This document shows positions 12,128 through 21,552 of a stretch of 64,000 bases of DNA, in pieces. Below the pieces are notes generated by a model. That model searched no databases and was not told where the DNA came from. It saw only the letters and a list, made by a program, of their open reading frames with translations. Location: assembly GCA_028551475.1 (NCBI GenBank), contig CM052361.1:937501-1001500 (forward strand). The letters run 5' to 3'. The position numbers and the translations under genes were made by a program. Numbering within the stretch: position 1 is the stretch's first letter; each line of letters opens with the position of its first letter. Source of the stretch: Casuarina equisetifolia. Taxonomy: Eukaryota; Streptophyta; Magnoliopsida; Fagales; Casuarinaceae.

Positions 12128-13342
12128 ATAGACAGCAAGTATGCATTCCAACCAAAGTTGGGTTCTATATGAAACCCTCGCCATCTTCAATCATTTCAGT
12201 TGACGGCTCCTGCAACCAGCTTTGAAGCTTATCAAAAGGAAAAGAGAAAAAAGAAAGTTTTGAGAAAGATTTTCACTGCTTTAGCTGATGTTTAGCTGCT
12301 CCCCATGAATTCTGTGTGTTCTCTATAATGTTATAGATGTCCTATGATGTGGAGACGTTGAAGAATCATTTCTATTCATCATTGATATCATATCTTAACA
12401 TCAATCTCCTTTTAGGTGCTTTGGCAAGTTCACTAATACCATATTATTTCCTTTTCTTCCAGTTTAGAGAGATAGTGATCGTACTGTCCTTTATCCAAAT
12501 GAGTATAGAAAAGAATACAATAGAGAAATCAAATAGAAAAGGCCAACTTAGTGTGCAAATGAATTAGAATTCAAGGCTGAACCTTTTGACCCCAAATATA
12601 ATATTCATATCACTATTGTGTGTATAACGGAATAGGATTAACAATGGATTAGTCTTGTTTAGAATTACAATCATATACATTTGAGCAAATTTATTTAAAT
12701 CTCTGGTATTAGTAATATCTCATCGTGTAGGACTTTATTATTATTATTATTTTTTGTTTGATAAAAAGAGTTTAGAGGTACAGGTGTCTAATTTAAGACT
12801 TAAGTCTTAAGTAATTAATAGTCAACTACTTAACTATTAGATGGTTTGATTGTAGCATGTTATTATGTTAATAATTTTATTAAAAAGTACTAGTTTTTGT
12901 TACATTTTCTTCTCATTTTTGCCCGTGAACATTTATTCTAACCCAATTAAACTCGAATTTGTATTTAAATTTTATTCTAAAAATTAGTAGATAATAAAAC
13001 GAGACATTTAACACATAAGAATCTCACTTAGTAAAATATAAATTTTAATATTATATTGTAAGTAGCTCAATTTTTTTCTTTGAAACCTATAAAAAAGAAA
13101 AAAGAGTTGAGAAGTAACCAAATCAAGAAATTGATTGTGTAAAATATTCATAATGGTTTCGTGATTTTGGATTAGTTGAAGTATGATTAGGAAGGGGCAG
13201 ATGTAGCAAGCCGTCCAACGCCACACGTCGGTCAATATAATACTCTCGGACGCGGCCAAATGCAGGGATCTAGACACATTTGCTTCTTCTTCTTCTCCTC
13301 TTCCGGATTTACTTCTCATCGATCCAGAAGAAAAGGCAAAGG
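12128..13342. other. Intergenic: 3' UTR, AT-rich spacer, SEC61G promoter
   Basis: The first 200-400 bases are probably the zinc-finger 3' UTR. The middle is AT-rich and contains a short TTA/TTAT run near 12740. The last 130 bases before 13343 are GC-richer and pyrimidine-rich, as expected for the 5' UTR of a housekeeping gene. No other gene is seen. Confidence 0.5.
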
Positions 13343-13723
13343 ATGGACGCCATAGACTCAGTGTTCGACCCCCTCAGAGAATTCGCCAAGGACAGCGTCC
13401 GCCTTGTCAAGCGCTGTCACAAGCCCGACCGCAAAGGTATGAAAAGAAGGGGAAGGAAAAGAACAGACACCCTTTTGATTTCTCAAGCTTTGAACTTTCG
13501 ATCCGATCTAATTTGTTTGGACCTTGATGGATTGGAACTCTGTGTTTGCTGATCTCGGATTTTCGACTTTCCTAATGGGTCTGATTTCGTTTTCTGGTTC
13601 TGCGCAGAGTTCACCAAGGTGGCGTTCCGCACGGCGATCGGGTTCGTGGTTATGGGGTTCGTCGGGTTCTTCGTGAAGCTGATCTTCATCCCCATCAACA
13701 ACATCATTGTTGGGTCTAGTTAG
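13343..13723 (+). CDS. SEC61G: Protein transport protein Sec61 subunit gamma
   Basis: This is the small tail-anchored subunit of the Sec61 translocon, which moves nascent secretory and membrane proteins into the ER. Exon 1 is 13343-13436 and exon 2 is 13608-13723; the junction codon is split (G|AG). The product is 69 residues, the exact length common in plants. It starts [18 protein letters not shown], continues [18 protein letters not shown], and has one hydrophobic helix, [20 protein letters not shown], before the end NNIIVGSS. A gt donor follows the stop codon at 13731 and a good acceptor lies at 14929, so the 3' UTR may contain an intron of about 1.2 kb. Confidence 0.96.
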
Positions 13724-15832
13724 ATATAGGTACGATTCATCAAGTTCTCGCTTTTCTTTGGTAATTATCAGGTGATTAAAGCTTTGTTTTTTTATGGTAT
13801 ATCCTGAATACTTTGGAACTTTTATGATTAATTGTTAGTGAATGTTATTCTGAGATAGGTTATAAGATCAATTGTTGAATTTGCACAGACCCCTGTGATG
13901 TCTGAACCCAGGATCTAAGCCTCTCTCTTGTTATACCAAAGGGAGGCCGTACTATTTGATCTAGATCTGCTTCCCTGTGCGAGAGATAAGCAATCTAGAA
14001 AACCATGATTATTACATTCTGTTGGCTAAATATAAACAAGCGAAATTGGGGTTTTGTTTATGATTTGTTTTGTTTCTTATTCAATATCCGCTGCCTTGGG
14101 CCTGAATGGTATCTGCCAATCCTATTTCATTCTTGACTGTTCATCTTGTTCTTCATAACATGAGACATGATGTGTTTTTCTGTAGTTCATATCCTAAAAG
14201 CTTGTTAAACATGTGATATCATCCTACAAAATCTTTACCACAATGCGGGTTGAGATTTCAACTTTTTATGCTATATAGGAATTGATACGGTATTTTACCT
14301 AGTGATATCACCTTTTAAATAAAGAACTAGATAATGCTGATGAAACTTCTGTACCTGTGCAATTGTTGAACCTTGATATCGCTTGATAAGGAGTGGACCA
14401 TAGGCGGTTCAGAGTTCTCCCGAAGGTGGTTGGATATCTGGTGCAGTTTAGCAGTTGGTTCGGGCATCTTGTCATTTAGTTCCATTTAAGACTGCAAGTT
14501 ATAAGTGATTTATTTCATCACCTTATTAGGTTGTGGACTGACTTGATTTATAGGACAGTCAATTTTGAAGTTGAAGTAGAATTTTATGAATCTTTCATAC
14601 CCCTTTGCTTTGTTTGAATCCCTTGGCAAGGTTTACATTCATCTCTAAGGTGGATGCAATATATATATTTTTTTTACCCCATTGGTAAAGGAGAATTACC
14701 TGACGGGGTAATTCAAACCCCATTGTGTTAGGGTCTTCCACTAATAAACTTGTCACCTATCTGTCAGTTTGGGTTCAAGTAGATGCAATTGTTATTTAAA
14801 AATAGATAGATTTTCATTGTTGTTTAACATTTTTGCTTTCTTTTATTTGGAAGAGAAGTATCTTCAATCTTGATTGCTCTTCGGTGAGTGCAAAGTTTCT
14901 AAGTCATGGCTGTATCTGGGATTTGCAGGTTACGAAGGGTGGAAGTTTAGGGCAAACTAGTTGACAGACAAGGGAGAGCCAAGATCTGACATTTGAGGGT
15001 CTTTCTCTGTGAAAAAAAAGGAGAACACATTAGCCGAGTACTTTGTCATGTTTTTCAGAATGGACTACGTTAATCATGTTGCTGTTTATGGTTATCCAAC
15101 AGTCCTTTAGTTCCGATGGATTTGAAATTTGTTGAATCAAATGGTATTCCTGCACTTTTCATTCGAGGCTTTCATTGTGTGGTTTCTATCATATTTATCT
15201 CTTATAACAACATGAAGTTTATCATATTAATCGCATCACATAAAGTGCATCGAAGATTTATGTGGTTCGAGATAATCAGTCCTTTTGTTCATGGTACAAG
15301 TACTATTTTTCAAGTTTGAGGTTTTATAACTCTTCTCTAAAATTCAGTAGATGTAAAATATTCAAAAACTCATCAGGAATCTGTATAATACGAAATAATT
15401 TGTTTCCCAGACACAGCAATGATCCACAATTTTTCAATTTTGAAGATTTATCACTCTTTCCTGTGAATTTCTAATTCTTTTTATTTTCAGCTATTCAGAT
15501 TTTTTAAGTCTCATATTTAAGAATGGTCTTAAAAACTGATTGACTAAAACAAATGATTTACCATTTTATAGATTAAAATGACCATTTTATCTTTACACCA
15601 ACAAGGCCTAGACAAACCAGTGCGTTGGGCGGCTCAGTTTGGGGCAACTTTTCATGCCACTTTGCAAAAAGCCATAAGGGCTTAGAAACAAAAGGAGCTC
15701 AGTTTTTGCAGATCTGATGAACGTGTTTAACAGCCACGCATTTCGACAAGAATATTAACAAGTATTGTACAACAAATGATTTAACCAATGATTCAAACTT
15801 GTCAGCAAAGTGCAGAGATCAGGATTCCAAAA
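13724..15832. other. SEC61G 3' UTR (possibly spliced) and spacer
   Basis: A donor-like site (tatag followed by gtacga) at 13731 and an acceptor-like site (tttgcag) ending at 14929 could bound a 3' UTR intron, with the final exon near 14930-15300. A degraded SINE- or MITE-like patch may lie near 14680-14770. The rest up to the L27 stop is AT-rich and noncoding. It should include the convergent L27 3' UTR. Confidence 0.4.
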
Positions 15833-17297
15833 TCAGCAAATGGGATTGCTCTCTGTGGCATCAGCAGCAGATGCCAGTACTAGTTGGGGTTGTACAGAAT
15901 AAGCTTCCTTTCTTGCTTTCTTGCGTTCACGTTGCAGCCTGAAGTTTTCTCTCTTCTTTGCTCTGTAACTGTTTGGGTTCTCTGGCTGTACTTCTCTCGG
16001 GTAAACACTAATCTGTCAAATCAAGAACTTCAAATTCTAATTCCATCTAAGAACTCCAGCTCTTTGAAAGAGAATTGTGAGGCTTTACAACTTGAAAGGT
16101 TACCTTCTTCTTGTCAGGTCCAAACTTCTCAAATTTTACAAGACCATCAATCAAGGAGAATATCGTGTGGTCCTTGCCAAGCCCCACATTCTTCCCTGCG
16201 TGGAACTAAAATGTTGCAGAGGAAAATATTCAAATGTCATTGAACATAGTTCATGAATTTAGTAGAAGTTAGTTTCTTTTTGTAAAGTGAACTCCAAGCA
16301 TTTCCACAAAAGAAGCTTGAAAACAACTATAGCAATTGTACACTGGTTTTTCCATTTACCCTCTTTATTTGATTAGAGCTCTAACGAATTCAATCTACTA
16401 CAAGCTAGCCATTCATAAGATTCATCATCATCGAACAAATCATCATCATGCAGCCCCCATAATCCAACTTACCCAGATAAGGAACATTCTTCACACAGAA
16501 CTATTCGCTTAAGTTTCACCAGATATAACCTTTGGGCCTGAAAATGATGGGTTATTCCTCCATAATCTACCTCTGAAATTAAGCTTTCAGTTCCTACCAA
16601 TGTTTTCTTTTTCTGTTTGAAACAATGATTTTTCCTTCTTACAAAGATTCTCAATGATCGCCTACCATGCCACACTCAAAACAGAGAACGTTAGCTGGAT
16701 ATTTGTCAAACCATGGAAGTTCTGGTTGGAACAAAAGCCTTAAACTTTTCCAGTGAATGCCTCAGAAACTCATTCTCCCCTCTACCCAACAGCTAGATGG
16801 TAATGACTAATCAATCTAAGCCTAGGGTTCGACAAACACGAAGCATCATATCCCAATTTAGAATCCAAAATAAACCCGCAATTTAGAGCTGGTTAATAGA
16901 GGCATAAACTCCCAAATTAAACTTATACCTTAGTCCCGCGTTGGTTTAGAGCTGGTTACTCGAGGCGTAAACTCCAAAATTAAACTTATACCTTAGTCCC
17001 GCGCTGGCGAACGATGATTGAACCGGGCTTGGCGACCTGATCGCCGTAGATCTTGACACCGAGTCGTTGGCCTTTGGAGTCTCGTCCGTTCTTGGTACTC
17101 CCAGCTCCTTTCTTGTGCGCATTTTGGATAGTCAGCGGCAATCTGCGCTCAAATGACACGAATGACGTGGGAGCCGCCGCGCGCAGAGAGCCCAAATCCC
17201 CTCCGAAGAAAGAGGACGAAGAAGAACTCGAAGACACCAAGGTGAGCCCTCTAAACGCCCCAGCTAGATTGAAGCTCATTGACGTCGCGACCGCCAT
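15833..17297 (-). CDS. RPL27: 50S ribosomal protein L27, chloroplastic
   Basis: Nuclear-encoded bL27 of the plastid ribosome, which lies near the peptidyl-transferase centre. Three phase-0 exons: 16992-17297, 16104-16205 and 15833-16012, giving 195 residues. Residues 1 to about 58 are Ser/Ala/Phe-rich and look like a transit peptide (a run of eight Ser near residue 23). The mature protein begins near [18 protein letters not shown], a bL27 hallmark, and continues [36 protein letters not shown]. The plant C-terminal extension starts [18 protein letters not shown] and is rich in Arg and Lys. A 63-bp tandem duplication copies the exon-1 donor into the intron (separate entry). Confidence 0.96.
16882..17003. 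repeat. 63-bp tandem duplication spanning the L27 exon-1 splice donor
   Basis: Copy 1 begins near 16882 and copy 2 near 16945. Both contain tttagagctggtta, gtaaactcc or ataaactcc, and aaattaaacttatacc followed by ttagtcccgcg. They differ at only a handful of bases. On the minus strand each copy carries the exon end GGGACTAAG followed by gtataag, so two donors exist 63 nt apart, at 16991 and 16928. The gene needs the proximal one to keep its frame. Confidence 0.85.
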
Positions 17298-19413
17298 CTG
17301 GCTGTGCTTGCTCGGAGAAGGAAACTCAAAATAGTTCAGTGGAAGGAGCTGAAGAACGAGTGAGCAACCTGGTAACCTTATCTTCTGAAGGACGCTGATT
17401 CGGGGTTCTGTATAACGACGTCGCTTTCCCCTTTTTTTCCCGGGAAAATAATACTATTTTGCAAATTATAGAAAATAGTAATTTTTCAATATTGACAATA
17501 TTATTACATTCTTCTCTTATCCTACAAGACTAATTTTAAGAATAAAAATAAGTAATACTTTTTAACCAAGTATTAAAAATATTTTATCATTATCTAAAAA
17601 TCAGTCATTTTCTTAGTTATGAACATTAAGGAGTATATTAAACATAAATATTAACAATATTAAATAATTACTATTTTTAACCTTTGTTATTATTCTAAAC
17701 ATGAAGAAATTTGGAAAAATTAATCTGCAAATGATGATTACTTGAACTTGAGTTATGATATTTTATTGAAAATGACATTATTATTACTAAATTAGCCACT
17801 AAGAGAATAAAGTATCTAAATTTAAAATAATGATACAAGGTTAAATTATTACTCGTGGTATTAAAACTCAAATTTAAATATGATATTTTGATTCTCTAAC
17901 ACTTGCATATTAGATCTCATTAATGCTGTAACATGCAGCTAACTATTTACATTATCTAACAAGCCATGATGGGAGATGATGTTGAAGCACCGACGTAGGG
18001 AGAAGATGGGTGTGCTTTTCCTATCATGAAATCTCCATCATATGGTAAGAAAACTCCACCCATCTTCCTGATTGACTTGCTCTCCACACTCCCCGGCAAC
18101 TTCCCACCCAACAAATCCATGCTTCACTCTCACTTGTTTCCCTTCTTTGGCTGGGCTCGTATGGCATCTATCATAGTAGAACTATGAACGCAACCACCCA
18201 AAAGCTTCTCAAGCGTGAGACCCTGATGGAAACCGTGACTACCTACCTTATATTAGAACCCCATAGCGAAAATGTGAAGTGTTATGTGTTTGATAATTTT
18301 TTACATAATAGATAAATTTCATCTCATCTAAAGGACCCAAAGACTATTATTTTTATAAGAAATAATAGATTTAGGTTTTACCTAGTCCTTGGAATAAAAT
18401 ATGCACTACATGTTATCCGAATTTTCTAAACAAGATAGACAAGGATGACACCTTAGGATTTAGAATAAATTATTTCTTAAGGTTAATAATGGATCACTGT
18501 TTAATGGCTAGAGCTAAAAATCAAGTAAAAAACCAACTTTCTAAATCTAGTTATGGCCAAAAATGTTGTGAAAAAATCTTTAGGGAAACTAGAGAAGCTT
18601 TAAGGAATATTCAACTTCTAAGAGAATATCATGCATCATTTCATTTTATCTAAAAGATGAAGAGACCTTATTTTTATAAGAAAGAATAAATTTTGATTTT
18701 TTAGATTTTTAAAACTTCAAAGAACATACTACTCTAAAGAGAGTACTATACATTAACCTCTAAAGAAGAATTATACATTAACACCTTTTAAGAGAGAATA
18801 AAGCCTCAAAAAACTATCATTTATTATTCATAAAAGAGCTTTATACAAGAACTTAGTTGGCCTTAAGTTGTTATAATTAGCTAACCATTTAATCAAATTA
18901 GGTAAGATATAATAATCAACTAATCACCTAATTTAACTAGTAAATAGACTTCATACAATTATTCCTCGTTCTTTTGATGTCATGTCCACTCAAGCCACTT
19001 GTAATAATGTGTAACATAGAACAACACTTTCAAATTGATATATTAATTTATTGTACTATTTATACATATCAATGTATTTATATTTTACAAGTAGAATTTA
19101 AGAGAAAAAATTGACCTTTTAATAAAGTATCAGCAACTTACTCTGTCATTTGTGAACTATCTCTTTTGTGCAATGTATTTATTCACGTTTGGGACAAAAA
19201 AGTGTGTTGAAATATCACGTCAATAACATATTGTTGTATAACTTTAAGGGAGATGGCGAAACGAGATTATGATATTCGATCTTGATTGGGTTCTACTGAA
19301 CCACTATCTTTCACTGGCTGCAGAGGATCGAGGCCGTCTGCACAGAGTGCAGGAGTCTACGGATACGTCCGGAGCATTGAAATCAAGGAATTAGATAGGC
19401 ACGGGGAGTTTGC
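17298..19413. other. AT-rich intergenic DNA around a possible small ORF
   Basis: The L27 promoter side (17298-17440) contains an ACGACGTCGC string, a CG-core element. From 17440 to 17940 and from 18280 to 19240 the DNA is very AT-rich with no long frame. A GC-richer island at about 17950-18240 contains the small ORF listed separately. Confidence 0.5.
17956..18120 (-). CDS. Possible small protein, 54 aa, unrecognised
   Basis: A 55-codon minus-strand frame starts with ATG at 18120 in a good context (agcATGG), with an in-frame TGA just upstream, and ends with TAG at 17956. The peptide begins MDLLGGKLPGSVESKS, continues RKMGGVFLPYDGDFMIG and ends KAHPSSPYVGASTSSPIMAC. It sits in a GC-richer island inside very AT-rich spacer, which is what a short gene would look like. 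A TATA-like string (taatataagg on the minus strand) lies about 130 bp upstream. I do not recognise the family with certainty. It could be chance. Confidence 0.4.
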   Translation of the reverse strand: MDLLGGKLPGSVESKSIRKMGGVFLPYDGDFMIGKAHPSSPYVGASTSSPIMAC

Positions 19414-19419
19414 CACGTG
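19414..19419. promoter_or_regulatory. G-box (CACGTG) upstream of the DUF579 gene
   Basis: A palindromic CACGTG in the context gccacgtgt lies about 100 bp upstream of the preferred start at 19517. G-boxes bind bZIP and bHLH factors in plants. Position and context fit a proximal promoter element; function is inferred. Confidence 0.45.
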
Positions 19420-19516
19420 TAAGCGCGATGCACCGAATACTTATCGCCACGTCGCCGTCGTATTTAACCTGGACCTTTGTATGATTACCACTTTAAAGCC
19501 AAACCCACGCTCACTC

Positions 19517-20416
19517 ATGGCCTCCTCCGCACCAATGAAAGACACGAAGAATAATCGCCGATGGCTTCCGGAGAAGCCCGGTCTTCTCGCCATTCTGGCC
19601 ACCGGAGTGATCACCTCCGTGCTGCTCGTCATCGGCTTAGGAAGGACCTCCAATGACAGCAGCAACACAGGTTCCTTTCTATGCTCCTTGTCCGGATTTC
19701 GCAGCTCCAAACTCGAGTCCGCTGCCGATTTCGCCACGACGCCGACACAGCTCCTCGCCATTCTCCACTACGCCACGTCGCGGGTGGTTCCGCAGCAGTC
19801 CCTGGCGGAGATCAGAGTCTCCTTCGACACTCTCCGGTCTCTTAGCCCCTGCAACTTCCTGGTATTCGGCCTCGGCCACGACTCGCTCATGTGGGACTCG
19901 CTCAACCCGAGCGGCAGCACATTGTTTCTCGAGGAGGATCCGAAGTGGATCCAGAATGTCCTCCAGCGCGCCCCCGTCCTCCGCGCCTCCGCCGTCCGCT
20001 ACCGCACGCGCCTCTCCCAAGCCAACGAACTCCTCTCCTCGTACAAGTCCGAGCCGGACTGCTCCCCGGCGAACGCCCGCCTCCGGGACACGCGATGCAG
20101 ACTAGCCCTGACGGAGTTACCGGCCGAGGTGTACGAGCAGGAGTGGGACATGATAATGATCGACGCACCGAGAGGTTATTTTCCGGACGCGCCAGGGAGA
20201 ATGGCGGCTATATTCTCCGCCGCGGTGATGGCGCGGGCGAGGAAGCGGCCGGGCGTCACGAACGTCTTCCTTCACGACATCAACAGAAAGGTGGAGAGAG
20301 CCTACGCCAGGGAATTTCTCTGTATGAAGTACAAAGTTAAAGGCGTGGGCAGGCTGTGGCATTTCCAGATCCCTCCGGCGTCCAACACAACCCACAACAC
20401 CAATACTTTCTGCTGA
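19517..20416 (+). CDS. Glucuronoxylan 4-O-methyltransferase-like (DUF579)
   Basis: Golgi methyltransferase that moves a methyl group from S-adenosylmethionine to O-4 of glucuronic acid side chains on xylan during secondary-wall formation. A single exon encodes 299 residues from MASSAPMKDTKNN. The open frame continues 77 codons upstream to 19286, but this start gives the family length and places one signal-anchor helix (LLAILATGVITSVLLVIGLG) near residues 23-42. Family marks are PCNFLVFGLGHDSLMWDSLN, LFLEEDPKWIQ, VRYRTRL, YKSEPDC, CRLALTELP, EWDMIMIDAPRGYFPDAPGR, MAAIFSAAVMAR, VFLHDINRKVE and GRLWHFQIPP. GHDSLMW and FLEED favour the GXM branch over the IRX15 branch of DUF579. The coding DNA is markedly GC-rich compared with its surroundings. 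Confidence 0.92.
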   Translation: MASSAPMKDTKNNRRWLPEKPGLLAILATGVITSVLLVIGLGRTSNDSSNTGSFLCSLSGFRSSKLESAADFATTPTQLLAILHYATSRVVPQQSLAEIRVSFDTLRSLSPCNFLVFGLGHDSLMWDSLNPSGSTLFLEEDPKWIQNVLQRAPVLRASAVRYRTRLSQANELLSSYKSEPDCSPANARLRDTRCRLALTELPAEVYEQEWDMIMIDAPRGYFPDAPGRMAAIFSAAVMARARKRPGVTNVFLHDINRKVERAYAREFLCMKYKVKGVGRLWHFQIPPASNTTHNTNTFC

Positions 20417-21552
20417 AATAAACCCATTTTCTTCTCCTTTGCTCTTCATTTCCATTTTTCATATAAGATTTAATAGATTCCATCAGTTTCTGGACTCAGG
20501 ATCTTCTATAGTTACTTTTCTCTTGCATAATCAATGTGAATCAGGAACAGATATCCAAAAAGGTGATGCTGATGTTTGAGCGGTCGCTTATGCAGCACCA
20601 ACTTGTTGGGATTCGCCATTAACAAAGAGTCATCTGTATCATCAAGTTTCAAAATGTCTCCTATTTTTGTTGAAACTGATTATATAATACTCTATTATGT
20701 GATTAAATATTAGCATGTGCATAAATCATAGGAGATACTTATGCAAGTGGATAGTTAAGCCAAAACAGGAAAATAAAAAATATAAGGTAGACTGAAGATT
20801 AAACGGAGAGGTGTTCTACAAAGGGTATGGAGGTATCACATTGAAAATGGCATGGAATCTCTGCAGGCAGAGGTGCACATGGCAGCCGAATCTCGCGAAC
20901 AACATGCCGACGCCACAGGAAATGGAGGCGGTAGAGTAACAAAATCGTGCTGAATTTAGTGTGAGACTTGCTCTTTTCAGGCTAACACCGTAACGGTACA
21001 AATGACTCAGAGTCATCAATACTGGGCCTCTGTTGCTTAGCTACCAAGACTATTAATGGAAAAGGAAAAGCGTTTGATTGTGGAGAGTGGGACTCGAACC
21101 CTTTTTTTATTTTATTTTTTTAGTTGGGTAAAAAATACTCTGGAAGCACAAGCTGAGTTATCAAGCAGGTGACAATGTAGCCATGTTATAGCTTTCATTT
21201 TTTTCATTAAAGCTACTTGAATGCCCTACATTACCTATAACTTATTGCAAAATCTTTTATTATGAATACATTGTTCTCTTTCTTACAAGTCATTCTTATT
21301 GTCCATTAGGTAGTGCCTAACTTATAAGAGTAATAATAATAAAGGATAGACTATAAATGATCACAAAAGGCAGGTTGGTCTTTCCTCAAAGAACAGTGCC
21401 AAAAGGAGGCTCTCTTTGGGCATTGTCATTTTGTTAAAGGGAAAAGGTGCAAGAAGTCAATATTCCCGTCTGCACGTCAGGAATTTCAGCTACATAAGCC
21501 AGTGCAGAAGATAAGCAATGAAATCTATAAAGGTGATAAATTGAGTCCCAGA
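20417..21552. other. Intergenic
   Basis: The start should hold the DUF579 3' UTR and the end the 3' UTR of the convergent gene. A tRNA B-box-like string (ggactcgaacc on plus, 21090-21100) sits next to a T-rich tract, but no cloverleaf can be drawn; it may be part of an old tRNA-derived SINE. No other gene is seen. Confidence 0.45.

Noticed and set aside
14680-14770. Possible SINE or MITE near the SEC61G 3' region
   Set aside because: No ends, tail or target duplication could be identified.
19653-20340. Several long frames overlapping the DUF579 gene on both strands
   Set aside because: They are shadows caused by the high GC of that coding exon and have no family-like sequence.
21085-21105. 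tRNA B-box-like string on the minus strand
   Set aside because: No A-box or cloverleaf at the correct spacing and a T-rich tract where the gene body should be.
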